Shown: piece by piece, positions 25,064-33,346 of the stretch
Numbering within the stretch: the stretch's first letter is position 1
Layout: each line of letters begins with the position of its first letter
DNA from: Bacillota bacterium
GTDB lineage: Bacteria; Bacillota; Clostridia; Christensenellales; SZUA-584
Assembly (NCBI GenBank): GCA_023428025.1
Contig: JAEYZN010000004.1
Coordinates: 1-64,000 of the forward strand
Direction of reading: 5' to 3'
Length of the DNA stretch: 64,000 nt
Program-made: the position numbers and the translations under genes
The notes under the pieces: generated by a model
Databases searched by the model: none
Seen by the model: the letters and a program-made list of their open reading frames with translations, nothing else
What the model was told of the DNA's origin: nothing

Positions 25064-26629
25064 ATGACCATATCGAAAAAACTGCTGGCTATCGTTTTAT
25101 GCCTGCTGTTCACCGTTTCTGTTCTGGCCGGGTGCGTCGCGCCGATACCGGATAACCCGGCGCTTTCCGCTGTCCCTGTCGCGACCGCTGCGCCAACCGC
25201 CACAGCCGCGCCCACGCCCGGCGCCACGCCAGCACCCGCAGCTATACCCGGCACACCCAAATATGTGTTTTTGTTCATCGGGGACGGCATGTCCTTCTCG
25301 CAGATCAACGCGGCGCAGTTTTTCCGCGGCAGCGACGAAACAGGCGCCATCGCGCCCAGCCTGCTGAATTTCACGCAGTTCCCCGTCGCGGGCATCACCA
25401 GCACATACAACCTGACCTCCGTCTGTCCGGATTCCGCCTCCGCGGGTACCGCCATCGCCTGCGGCGTCAAAACGCAGACGGGCACGCTCGGCCTCACGGG
25501 AGACGGCACGGCCGTCCCCAGCATCGCGGCGCTGCTGCATGACGCCGGTAAAAAGGTCGGCATCGTCACCTCCGTCACGCTCAACAACGCCACGCCCGCC
25601 GCGTTCTACGCCCATGCCGATTCCCGGGGCAGCTACGACGAGATCACGCGGCAGATGGCGGAGAGCGGCTTCGAATATTTCGGCGGCGGCGCGATATACA
25701 CCAACTCGGAAGACGACAGGATATTAAAAGACTACAGTCTGTTTGAAGAAGCGGGCTACGCCATCGCGGACACCAAAGCGGAGATCGCGGCGCTGAACAG
25801 CACAAGCGGCAAGGTGTACGCCATCAGTCCCGCCATCGCCAAACAGGGCGCCATGCCCTTCGTCATCGACGCGAATGAGGGCGACCTGACGCTGGCGGAT
25901 TTCGTCGGCCAGGGCATCGAGGTGCTGGATAACGACAACGGCTTTTTCATGATGGCCGAATCGGGCAAGATCGACTGGGCCAGTCACGCCAACGACGCGG
26001 CCTCCGTGATTGAGGAGATGTTCGCCTTCGAGGCGGCGATACAGAAAGCCGTGGACTTCGCGGCGGCCCATCCGGGCGACACGCTGATCCTCGTGACGGC
26101 GGACCACGAGACGGGAGGCATGGCGCTGGGCTACACCGCCACCCACTACGACACCCATCTGGGCCTGCTCGGCAATCAGAAGCTTTCCTATTCGTCCTTC
26201 AAGGACATCGTGGAGGCCATGCTAAAAGACGACCCCGCTCTGACATTGGGCGGCATGATGCCCGTCATCACGAAATACTTCGGGCTTTACCGGGAGGGCG
26301 GCGACGACCCCGCCCTGCGCCTCAGCAGCTACGAATACGGCCTGCTTGAGGGCGCGCTGGCCGAATCCGCCAAGAGCGCTTCCGCCCGCACCGACAACGA
26401 GGAGACAGACCGGCTGTACGGCAGCTACGACCCGCTGACCACCACGCTCACCCGCATCCTCGGCAACAAGGCGGGCGTCGGCTGGACCACGTATTACCAC
26501 ACCGCCCTGCCCGTCCCGGTGTACGCCTACGGCGCGGGCGCGGAGCGGTTCTCCGGCTCCTACGACGACACCGAGATATTCTCCCGGCTGGCCGCGGCCT
26601 GCGGGCTGGAGGACCAGCCGCCCCAATAA
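25064..26629 (+). CDS. alkaline phosphatase, lipoprotein form
   Basis: A 521-residue PhoA-superfamily enzyme. A signal peptide ends in the lipobox VLAGC (about residue 22), then a Pro/Ala/Thr linker. The catalytic domain has FIGDGMSFSQ (metal-binding Asp), PDSASAGTA (nucleophilic Ser), MAESGKIDWASHANDA, and VTADHETGG (metal His). It hydrolyses phosphate monoesters outside the membrane to supply phosphate. GGAGGGGG is close upstream of the ATG. A second, non-lipidated phosphatase follows. Upstream, 24987-25002 is a near-perfect 16-bp palindrome (TGTATCCA/TGGATGCA); no Pho box is evident here. Confidence 0.94.
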   Translation: MTISKKLLAIVLCLLFTVSVLAGCVAPIPDNPALSAVPVATAAPTATAAPTPGATPAPAAIPGTPKYVFLFIGDGMSFSQINAAQFFRGSDETGAIAPSLLNFTQFPVAGITSTYNLTSVCPDSASAGTAIACGVKTQTGTLGLTGDGTAVPSIAALLHDAGKKVGIVTSVTLNNATPAAFYAHADSRGSYDEITRQMAESGFEYFGGGAIYTNSEDDRILKDYSLFEEAGYAIADTKAEIAALNSTSGKVYAISPAIAKQGAMPFVIDANEGDLTLADFVGQGIEVLDNDNGFFMMAESGKIDWASHANDAASVIEEMFAFEAAIQKAVDFAAAHPGDTLILVTADHETGGMALGYTATHYDTHLGLLGNQKLSYSSFKDIVEAMLKDDPALTLGGMMPVITKYFGLYREGGDDPALRLSSYEYGLLEGALAESAKSASARTDNEETDRLYGSYDPLTTTLTRILGNKAGVGWTTYYHTALPVPVYAYGAGAERFSGSYDDTEIFSRLAAACGLEDQPPQ

Positions 26630-26699
26630 ACGCCCCTGCACGGCTGCACGGCCGCCGCCATATCACGTTACGGCTGCGGTTTTGTTATGCCGGATAAAA

Positions 26700-26760
26700 T
26701 TTACAGAACTTAAACAACCTTCTAACGCTCTTTTTACGCCCTCCTAATCGGCAGATTACA
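26700..26760 (+). promoter_or_regulatory. Pho box: six hexamers at 11-base spacing
   Basis: Hexamers TTTACA, TAAACA, CTAACG, TTTACG, CTAATC and ATTACA begin at 26700, 26711, 26722, 26733, 26744 and 26755. Each is separated by exactly five bases. This matches the TTAACA-type direct repeats bound by Gram-positive PhoP dimers. It ends nine bases before the -10. Confidence 0.85.
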
Positions 26761-26769
26761 TTCCTGTCC

Positions 26770-26775
26770 TACAAT
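26770..26775 (+). promoter_or_regulatory. -10 element of the Pho-controlled promoter
   Basis: TACAAT lies just downstream of the Pho box. The -35 position (about 26747-26752) is not a TTGACA match, consistent with PhoP activation. Confidence 0.65.
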
Positions 26776-26822
26776 CTTCTTGAATCACGGTTTACCCATT
26801 TTAATTATTTCAGGAGGGATTT

Positions 26823-28364
26823 ATGGTTAAGAAAGTTTATTCGCGCGTCATGATTTTGCTCGTGTGCCTCATGCTTGCGGCCGCGGCCTTCATCGGCTAC
26901 GCGTCTCAGCCCGCGCTGGCCGCCGTGTCCGAACACACGCAGGCCCCCGCCGTGGCGACTGACGACACCGCTGTGACGGGTATTCCCAAGTACGTGTTCC
27001 TGTTTGTGGGAGACGGCATGTCCCACGTGCAGGTGAACGCGGCACAGGTCTACAACGGCAACAACACGGCAGGAGAAGTTGCGCCCGGCCCGCTGAACTT
27101 CACAGGGTTCCCGGTCGCCGGCGTCGCCACCACTTACGACTCCACGTCCTTTTGCCCCGACTCCGCTTCCACCGCCACGTCCCTGTCCTGCGGCATCAAG
27201 ACCCACAGCGGCGTGATCGGCCTCGAGGTGGACAAGCAGACGGCCCCCGCCAGCATCACCGAGATGCTTAAGGCCGCCGGTAAAAAGATCGGCATCGTGT
27301 CCAGCGTGACCATCAACCACGCCACACCCGCCGCATTCTATGCGCACGTCCCTTCCCGTAACGACTACTACGGCATCGCCCTTCAGATGGCCAACAGCGA
27401 TTTCGACTACTTCGGCGGCGGTTCCATCAGCCAGCCCTACGGCGCCAAGAACAACCGCCTGAGCGCTTACAGCATACTCGCCAACCACGGTTACACCATT
27501 GCGAACACCAAGGAAGATATCGAGGCCCTCAGCAGCGAATCCGGCAAGGTCTATGCGATGAGCCCGGTGCTGCAGGATTCCGGCGCCATGCCTTACACGG
27601 TGGACGTCAAGGAAGGCGAGCTGACCCTGGCCGATTATGTCCGCAAGGGCATCGACGTGCTGGATAACGAGAACGGCTTCTTCATGATGGCCGAGTCGGG
27701 CAAGATCGACTGGGCCTGCCACGCCAACGACGCGCTCAGCACCATCACGGACACGCTGGGCTTTGAAACCGCCATCCAGGTCGCGGTGGACTTCATGAAC
27801 GAACACCCGGATGAGACGCTGATCCTGGTGACGGGCGACCACGAAACAGGCGGCATGACGATCGGCTACGCCGCGACGGGCTACGACACCGCCTTCAGCA
27901 TCCTTCAGAAACAGAAAATCTCGTATGTCGCTTTCGATGAACAGATCGGCGATATGAAGAAGGCAAACCCCAAGCTGACGCTGGATGACGTGATGCCGGT
28001 GATCAAGGAGAACTTTGGCCTGATCGCGCCGTCCGACCCGGACGCGGAGGTGGAAGCCAACGAAGCCTTCGTGCTGACCGACTACGAATACGCCAAGCTT
28101 CAGGCAGGCTTTGCCGAATCGATGAAGCCCAGGGAAGAGCGTTCCACCTCGCAGGAAGCGGCGCTGCTCTACAGCACATACGATCCGCTGTCCGTCACCG
28201 TCACCCACATTCTCAACAACAAGGCGGGCATCGGCTGGACATCCTACGCTCACACGGGCACGCCGGTTCCGGTTTATGCCGTGGGCGCTGGCGCCGAGCT
28301 GTTCGGCGGTTCCTACGACAATACCGACGTTTTCGAAAAACTGGTCACGGTCTGCGGTCTGTAA
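26823..28364 (+). CDS. alkaline phosphatase, secreted form
   Basis: A 513-residue alkaline phosphatase. The signal peptide ends in QPALAA without a lipobox Cys, so it should be released or held by other means. Catalytic motifs parallel its neighbour: FVGDGMSHVQ, PDSASTATSLSCG, MAESGKIDWACHANDA, VTGDHETGG. AGGAGG lies seven bases before the ATG. It is directly behind a strong Pho box, so phosphate starvation should induce it. With the gene at 25064 it forms a tandem pair differing in membrane attachment and probably in regulation. Confidence 0.95.
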   Translation: MVKKVYSRVMILLVCLMLAAAAFIGYASQPALAAVSEHTQAPAVATDDTAVTGIPKYVFLFVGDGMSHVQVNAAQVYNGNNTAGEVAPGPLNFTGFPVAGVATTYDSTSFCPDSASTATSLSCGIKTHSGVIGLEVDKQTAPASITEMLKAAGKKIGIVSSVTINHATPAAFYAHVPSRNDYYGIALQMANSDFDYFGGGSISQPYGAKNNRLSAYSILANHGYTIANTKEDIEALSSESGKVYAMSPVLQDSGAMPYTVDVKEGELTLADYVRKGIDVLDNENGFFMMAESGKIDWACHANDALSTITDTLGFETAIQVAVDFMNEHPDETLILVTGDHETGGMTIGYAATGYDTAFSILQKQKISYVAFDEQIGDMKKANPKLTLDDVMPVIKENFGLIAPSDPDAEVEANEAFVLTDYEYAKLQAGFAESMKPREERSTSQEAALLYSTYDPLSVTVTHILNNKAGIGWTSYAHTGTPVPVYAVGAGAELFGGSYDNTDVFEKLVTVCGL

Positions 28365-28391
28365 TCCAGTATCCCTATTCAAAAGTGGCGG

Positions 28392-28418
28392 CAGGCCGGG
28401 CAGCATAGTCCGGCCTGT
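28392..28418 (+). other. intercistronic hairpin
   Basis: CAGGCCGG ... CCGGCCTG (8-bp stem, 10-base loop) lies between the phosphatase and the YibE/F gene. It has no T-tract and is followed by GCAAAAAGGAG, so it may be an attenuator or mRNA-stability element rather than a terminator. Confidence 0.5.
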
Positions 28419-28439
28419 TGCTGCAAAAAGGAGACACCC

Positions 28440-29654
28440 GTGAAAAAGCTGTTATCCCGCATCAACAAAAAGGAAGCGGTATTCATCCTCGTCTTCGCCT
28501 GTCTGCTGGCGGTGCTGGCGCTGATCCCCACCGGCTTTGAGAAGCAGATCTACATCAACAGCGAGGGCGTCAAGGCCCGCGTGATTTCGGCGGACGATTC
28601 GGGCGTGTACAGCACCGGCCTGATCAAGCAGGGCGCGCAGGACTGTTGGATCCTCATCGAATCCGGTTCGCACAAGGGCGAGGAGGTGCAGGCCACCAAC
28701 CTCTATTCCGGCAAGCTGGAGTTCGATAAGACCTTTATGCCCGGCGACACCGCGTGGGTGCTGCTGGAACGCGACAAAGCGAACAATATCGTCTTTGCCA
28801 ACATGATCGACCATTACCGTTTCGACCTGACGCTGGTGCTCATCGGCCTGTTCGCGCTGTGCCTCATCATCTTCTCCGGCTTCACCGGCGTACGTACGCT
28901 GCTGTCCTTCGCGTTCGCGCTGCTGTGCATCTGGAAGGTGCTTATCCCCGGCATGCTGCACGGCATCGACCCCATGCTCATCGCGCTCATTGTGGGCAAC
29001 GTGATCACCATCGCCACGCTGCTGCTCGTGGCCGGGTTCACCAAAAAGGCGTTGGCCGCCATCGCGGGCGCGGTCACCTGTTCGTTCATCACCGCCCTGC
29101 TCTCCCTCATCTGGGGAGACCTGTTCCGCATCCACGGCGCGGTGATGCAGTGGTCCGAGTCGCTGTTGTACGCGGGCTTCGCCAACCTCGACCTCACCGG
29201 CATATTCCAGGCGGGCATATACCTCGCCTGTTCCGGCGCGATACTCGACCTCGCCATCGACATCTCGGCGGCGCTGGACGAGGTGGCGCTGCATAACCCC
29301 GGCCTGCCGCGCAAGGCGCTGGTCAGGTCCGGCCTCACCATCGGCAAATCGGTGGTGGGCAGCCAGACCACCACGCTGCTGCTGGCCTACATGGGCAGCT
29401 ACATCTCCGTGATGATGGTGTTCATGGCGCAGGGCACGCCCATGATGAACATATTCAACTCCAAGATGATCGCCGCGGAGGTGCTGCACACGTTCGTCGG
29501 CTGCATCGGCCTGGTGATGGTGTCTCCGCTCACCTCGGTGATCTGCGGCTTTGTCTACAAGCGGGACGCGCAAAAGACTGCGGCGGCGCAGCCGGCCGCC
29601 ACGCTCCATCCGGCGGAGCCGGCTATCTCCCAGACGGGTACCGACGCGCTGTAA
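28440..29654 (+). CDS. YibE/F-family membrane protein
   Basis: A 404-residue multi-pass protein of the YibE/F family. An N-terminal anchor is followed by an extracytoplasmic beta-rich domain (about 38-120) and about seven membrane helices. The family core includes SGAILDLAIDISAALDE and TLLLAYMGSYI. The start is GTG with AAAAGGAG eight bases upstream. It lies 75 bases after the Pho-controlled phosphatase and may be co-transcribed. Family function is not established. Confidence 0.88.
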   Translation: MKKLLSRINKKEAVFILVFACLLAVLALIPTGFEKQIYINSEGVKARVISADDSGVYSTGLIKQGAQDCWILIESGSHKGEEVQATNLYSGKLEFDKTFMPGDTAWVLLERDKANNIVFANMIDHYRFDLTLVLIGLFALCLIIFSGFTGVRTLLSFAFALLCIWKVLIPGMLHGIDPMLIALIVGNVITIATLLLVAGFTKKALAAIAGAVTCSFITALLSLIWGDLFRIHGAVMQWSESLLYAGFANLDLTGIFQAGIYLACSGAILDLAIDISAALDEVALHNPGLPRKALVRSGLTIGKSVVGSQTTTLLLAYMGSYISVMMVFMAQGTPMMNIFNSKMIAAEVLHTFVGCIGLVMVSPLTSVICGFVYKRDAQKTAAAQPAATLHPAEPAISQTGTDAL

Positions 29655-29682
29655 ATCATTTTCTTAAATAAATATCCCCGGC

Positions 29683-29727
29683 AAAGGCGTGCTGTCACAG
29701 GAACTGTTGAAGCACGCCTTTCTTTTT
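29683..29727 (+). terminator. intrinsic terminator after the YibE/F gene
   Basis: AAGGCGTGCT pairs with AGCACGCCTT across a 17-base loop and is followed by TCTTTTTG. Confidence 0.75.
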
Positions 29728-29780
29728 GATATGCTCTGAAATGATAAACAGAAATTTTAATATAGCGAGGAGGGAGGCTT

Positions 29781-30716
29781 ATGCAAATAATTGATTGGTT
29801 ATTAGAGGGAGATATCGTTATTCAGCACTTGACGAATCAATATTTGCTGGATCGTTCCTTTAACCACAACAACGGGGGATATATCGCCAAATACTTGGAT
29901 TTATATGATGCTGCCGGGCAAGAGTGGGGCGGCAGTATTTATTCTCGCAAATGGATATCGAGTACATATACATTGTTGGAGCTCAAGTATATGGAGATTC
30001 ACTATGATAACCCGTATTATCAGGATGCCGCGAAAAAAGTGCTGAATGGCCTTTGGAATAACCACGGTAAGATTTCCAAAACCAGATATCAGGATATGTG
30101 TATGTCCGCAATGCTGTTGAGCCTTGTTTGCTACGGGAAAATCAATGATTTGAGGACAACAGAAATTATTGATTACATTCTGGCGCACCAAATGGACGAC
30201 GGCGGCTGGAATTGCGCCTGGGATTCGGTGCATAACCGCTCTGCTGTGGGTTCCGTGCATACAACGATTTCCGTGTTGGAAGCGTTTGCTGATTACGAGA
30301 AATACGGATATTCTTACCGCTTGGCCGAAATTAAACAACAGGTGGCTTTAGGACAGGAATATTTGTTGAGCCGAAAGCTGTTTAAATCGTTGCAGACCGG
30401 CGAGGTCATCCATCCGGATATGACCGGCTTTCATTATCCCTGTCGTTGGAAATATGACTGTTTTCGGGCGTTGGAGTATTTTGTACATATTGAACATTCG
30501 TATGACAACCGAATGCAGGATGCGTTGGACTTGGTGAAAGCTGCTTTGAAAAAGGGTTACATCAGCAGAGGAAAGAGTTATTCAGGCAAAATTCATTTTC
30601 CTCTTGAATCAGGCGTAAAAGGAAGGTTTAATACATACAGGGGCTTGCTCATTCTAAAACATTACGATAATGAGGCTTATCAAAAGGTTATTCAGGCAGA
30701 TTTCATATACAAATAG
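29781..30716 (+). CDS. alpha/alpha-toroid (terpene cyclase/prenyltransferase-like) protein
   Basis: A 311-residue protein with helical-repeat features of the squalene-cyclase/prenyltransferase toroid. A QW-like turn (HQMDDGGWNCAWD near residue 139) is followed by HTTISVLEAFADY, and another repeat has HYPCRWKYDCFRALEYF. No DxDD protonation motif or transmembrane helix is visible, so classical cyclase activity is doubtful. GGAGGGAGG lies upstream of the ATG. GC content is clearly lower than in flanking genes, suggesting transfer. The small Cys-rich gene at 30865 is the nearest neighbour. Function unknown. Confidence 0.7.
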   Translation: MQIIDWLLEGDIVIQHLTNQYLLDRSFNHNNGGYIAKYLDLYDAAGQEWGGSIYSRKWISSTYTLLELKYMEIHYDNPYYQDAAKKVLNGLWNNHGKISKTRYQDMCMSAMLLSLVCYGKINDLRTTEIIDYILAHQMDDGGWNCAWDSVHNRSAVGSVHTTISVLEAFADYEKYGYSYRLAEIKQQVALGQEYLLSRKLFKSLQTGEVIHPDMTGFHYPCRWKYDCFRALEYFVHIEHSYDNRMQDALDLVKAALKKGYISRGKSYSGKIHFPLESGVKGRFNTYRGLLILKHYDNEAYQKVIQADFIYK

Positions 30717-30864
30717 ATTGAGCTAAGTTCCAATTTAACGGGCAGGCTGAATTACTGGTTGTGAGCATAATACGAAGTTGCCAATTTGTCGGACAGTTTC
30801 AACTGCGGATTGTTTTATATTATAAGAAGTGCCGGCTAAACAGGAATTTGAAAGGAGAATATTT

Positions 30865-31071
30865 ATGGAAGAACTCAGGACAATTATGGGGAAATTTGTC
30901 GCATCCGGCTGGGATTTAATATCTCTTCCGGCACAGGCATGGTTAGACGGAAAGGGTGATAAGGCGGTACTTATTTCGGCGATAAGACAAGCGGATAACG
31001 AATGTGGCAGCTGCGGTTGTGAATTTGACCCCTTATACAAAAGGGCATTGGAGTTACAGGATTTATTGTAA
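30865..31071 (+). CDS. small Cys-rich protein of unknown function
   Basis: A 68-residue soluble protein ending in the segment ADNECGSCGCEFDPLYKRALEL. C-x2-C-x-C could bind a metal. AAAGGAG stands nine bases before the ATG, so translation is likely. It shares the low GC of the toroid gene, 148 bases upstream. Not recognised beyond that. Confidence 0.65.
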   Translation: MEELRTIMGKFVASGWDLISLPAQAWLDGKGDKAVLISAIRQADNECGSCGCEFDPLYKRALELQDLL

Positions 31072-31223
31072 AGGGAGTTCAACGAATTCCAATTGGTATA
31101 CCTGATTTATCATGACGGCCATTAGTCTGGCAACAGGATTTGCACGGACATCCGCACCGCTGGCCGCGTGTTAAGCGCAAGCGGTACGGATTCCGTCGGC
31201 ACACAAGGCTGGCAGTCAAAAAC

Positions 31224-31991
31224 TCATGGGCAGCTGTACCCGCCGTCCACCAGCACGTCGCTGCCCGACGTATAGCTGGACGCGTCGCTGGCCAGATACA
31301 GCACCGCCGTCATCAGCTCTTCCGGGACGGCCATGCGGCGCATGGGGATGAGCGGCAGCCATGCTTCGATCATGTCCTGCGGGGAATCCGTGGCCATGGG
31401 CGTTGCGATATATCCGGGGCTCAGGCTGTTCACGCGGATGCCGTGCGGCGCCCATTCCACCGCCAGCGACTTTGTCATCTGGTTCACCGCCGCCTTGGAC
31501 GCGTTGTACGAGCACTGCCACTGCGGCATCACCACGATACCCGCGCACATGGACGACATGTTGATGATGCTGCCCCGTATCCCGCGCCCGGTCATGATGC
31601 GCCCCGCGGCGCGCGCCACGATGTACTCGCCCGTCAGGTTCACGTCAATCACCTCGCGGAACTCTTCGATCGTGGTCTCCAGCGAGGATTTGTGAATGCA
31701 GACGCCCGCGTTGTTGAACACGATATCCAGCGAGCCGAAGCGGTCCAGCACCTGCGCCAGCGCCGCGTCCACCTCGGCCTCCTTCGTCACATCCGCCGGA
31801 ACATACAGCGCGCGCCCGCCTTCCTCCTCGATCATCTTCACCGTCTCCGCCGCGCTGGAGCGCGAAACAAGGGCCACCGCTGCACCGGCCTTTGCCAGGC
31901 CCACCGCCGCGTGCTGGCCGATGCCCCGGCTGGCGCCCGTCACCAGCGCCACCTTGCCGCTCAGCCCAAAAAGCTTTTCCACATACGTCAT
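31224..31991 (-). CDS. short-chain dehydrogenase/reductase
   Basis: A 255-residue classical SDR. The NAD(P) motif is TGASRGIG near residue 17, NNAG is near 93, the catalytic Ser is in INMSSM, and Y-N-A-S-K gives the Tyr/Lys pair near 160. The C-terminus ends in the usual DGGYS. Arg after the second strand (VSRSS) hints at NADPH. The start at 31991 has GGAAAGGAG about ten bases upstream. It lies 87 bases downstream of the TetR gene in the same direction. Substrate unknown. Confidence 0.92.
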   Translation of the reverse strand: MTYVEKLFGLSGKVALVTGASRGIGQHAAVGLAKAGAAVALVSRSSAAETVKMIEEEGGRALYVPADVTKEAEVDAALAQVLDRFGSLDIVFNNAGVCIHKSSLETTIEEFREVIDVNLTGEYIVARAAGRIMTGRGIRGSIINMSSMCAGIVVMPQWQCSYNASKAAVNQMTKSLAVEWAPHGIRVNSLSPGYIATPMATDSPQDMIEAWLPLIPMRRMAVPEELMTAVLYLASDASSYTSGSDVLVDGGYSCP

Positions 31992-32078
31992 TGCTCTTAT
32001 GCTCCTTTCCCCATCTTGCTTTATATGACAGTATCCTGTTACATAATACCATATTGGCATAGAGCCTGGGGCATCGTC

Positions 32079-32675
32079 CTACAGAAAATGTTCGTTCCAG
32101 ATGATGCAGCTCACCAGCGGCTCCGCGGTCAGCGGCAGCTCTCCGCGTGTCAGCAGCACGCTGATGCCGTGCACCAGCCCCCAGCAGAAAATAAGCAGCT
32201 CCTGCTCGCTTAATCCGTTGTCCGGATAAGCCGCGCAGTAGGCATGCACCGCGTTGGACAGCACCGCAAAGGGATGCCCCGCCTTGAGGTGAGCTTCTTC
32301 TCCTTCCGGGCATTCCGCCCCACCCGTCATCCGGATGTCGCTGAGGAACATCACGCGCAGGTATTCCGGGTGCTCCGCGAAGAACCGGATGTACGCCACG
32401 CCCATCTCCTTGATCTGGCTGCGCGGGTCGTCCGGGTGCTTGCCCACCGCCGCCTCCAGGCTCTCGTTGAAGGCCGCCATCCCCTGTGCCATGATGGCGC
32501 CCACCAGCTCGTCCTTGTCCTTGAAGTGGCGGTAAGGCGCCGTCTGGCTGACGCCGCACGCCTGTGCCACCCTGCGCAGCGACAGCGCCGCGTATCCCTC
32601 CCCGCTCAGCAGCCTTAAGCCTTCGCGTATCAGTTCTTCTTTCAGGTCTCCGTGGTGATAGCTCTGTTTGGACAT
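32079..32675 (-). CDS. TetR-family transcriptional regulator
   Basis: A 198-residue TetR/AcrR protein. The DNA-binding domain is YAALSLRRVAQACGVSQTAPYRHFKDKDELV (about 28-58), and the C-terminal half is of the WHG type with FCWGLVHGIS. It is divergent from two flavin reductase genes and upstream of an SDR. The intergenic GTAAAC-type sites overlap both divergent promoters, so it likely represses itself and the reductases. An electrophile or quinone-type inducer is plausible but inferred. Confidence 0.9.
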   Translation of the reverse strand: MSKQSYHHGDLKEELIREGLRLLSGEGYAALSLRRVAQACGVSQTAPYRHFKDKDELVGAIMAQGMAAFNESLEAAVGKHPDDPRSQIKEMGVAYIRFFAEHPEYLRVMFLSDIRMTGGAECPEGEEAHLKAGHPFAVLSNAVHAYCAAYPDNGLSEQELLIFCWGLVHGISVLLTRGELPLTAEPLVSCIIWNEHFL

Positions 32676-32716
32676 CTCCCTTTTCCTTTCGCATGGCTTC
32701 CGTTGCTTTACAAAAA

Positions 32717-32745
32717 ATTATAACACAGTATGTTGACAGAGTAAA
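32717..32745 (-). promoter_or_regulatory. promoter of the TetR gene
   Basis: On the minus strand TTTACT (32745-32740), 17 bases, then TATAAT (32722-32717). The -35 overlaps a GTAAAC half-site. Confidence 0.7.
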
Positions 32746-32761
32746 CATCCCATGCTATCAT
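32733..32761 (+). promoter_or_regulatory. promoter of the flavin reductase pair
   Basis: TTGACA (32733-32738), 17 bases, TATCAT (32756-32761), 33 bases before the ATG. Confidence 0.8.
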
Positions 32762-32776
32762 GTTTACATCGTAAAC
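32741..32776. promoter_or_regulatory. three GTAAAC operator half-sites
   Basis: GTTTAC-ATC-GTAAAC (32762-32776) is a perfect inverted repeat next to the -10. GTAAACAT (32741-32748) and ATGTTTAC (32760-32767) form a second inverted pair spanning the spacer. They sit between the divergent promoters, where a TetR dimer would block both. Confidence 0.65.
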
Positions 32777-32794
32777 ATCTAAGGAGTTATCCAT

Positions 32795-33346
32795 ATGAAA
32801 GCTGTTGTCATTTCAGACAAGGATTATCAGACGCCGCTGTTCACGCAGCTGCGCGGGCAGCTCATCACCTATCTTGGCGCGGCCGAAATTGAGGAATACG
32901 CCGTCGGGCGTGATGCGCTGGCCTGCTGCACCGGCTGCTTTGGCTGCTGGGTCAAAACGCCCGGCGAGTGCGTGATCCGGGACGATATCCGCCACATCAA
33001 CCGCGCCATCATGGGCAGCGACGCCGTGTTCTACCTCACGCCCGTGGTGTTCGGCCAGTTCAGCGCCAACATCAAAACCGTCATCGACCGCGGGCTGCCC
33101 AACATGCTGCCCTTCTTCATCGTCCGGCCGGACGGCTCCACGATGCATCCGGCGCGTTACGAGCAGTATCCCGGCTATGTGATCATCGGTTACGGCGACG
33201 CTGTTTCGGACGAGGACGCCCGCCTGTTCGCGGATATCACCAGGAAGCACCGCCGCGGCGCGGAATGCTTCGTCTATCAGCCCGGCGCCGGCCTTGACGC
33301 CCGGCTTGCCGGCGTCACTCTCGCCAAAACAGGAGGCCTGCTATGA
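32795..33346 (+). CDS. flavodoxin-fold iron-sulfur-type FMN reductase
   Basis: A 183-residue NAD(P)H-dependent FMN reductase homologue. The Cys-rich stretch CCTGCFGCWVKTPGECV near residues 45-60 is the pattern of iron-sulfur flavoproteins and related reductases. LTPVVFGQFSANIKTVIDR near 90 is the flavin-binding region. AAGGAG stands seven bases before the ATG. Its stop overlaps the start of the next reductase (ATGA). Confidence 0.85.
   Translation: MKAVVISDKDYQTPLFTQLRGQLITYLGAAEIEEYAVGRDALACCTGCFGCWVKTPGECVIRDDIRHINRAIMGSDAVFYLTPVVFGQFSANIKTVIDRGLPNMLPFFIVRPDGSTMHPARYEQYPGYVIIGYGDAVSDEDARLFADITRKHRRGAECFVYQPGAGLDARLAGVTLAKTGGLL

Noticed and set aside
26805..28406. 533-codon open frame antisense to the second alkaline phosphatase
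   Set aside because: The opposite strand has a signal peptide and every catalytic motif of alkaline phosphatase; this frame is a shadow of GC-rich third positions.
28452..29609. 385-codon frame antisense to the YibE/F gene
   Set aside because: Extremely His/Asp/Gln-rich with no domain; the sense strand has clear membrane helices and a good start.
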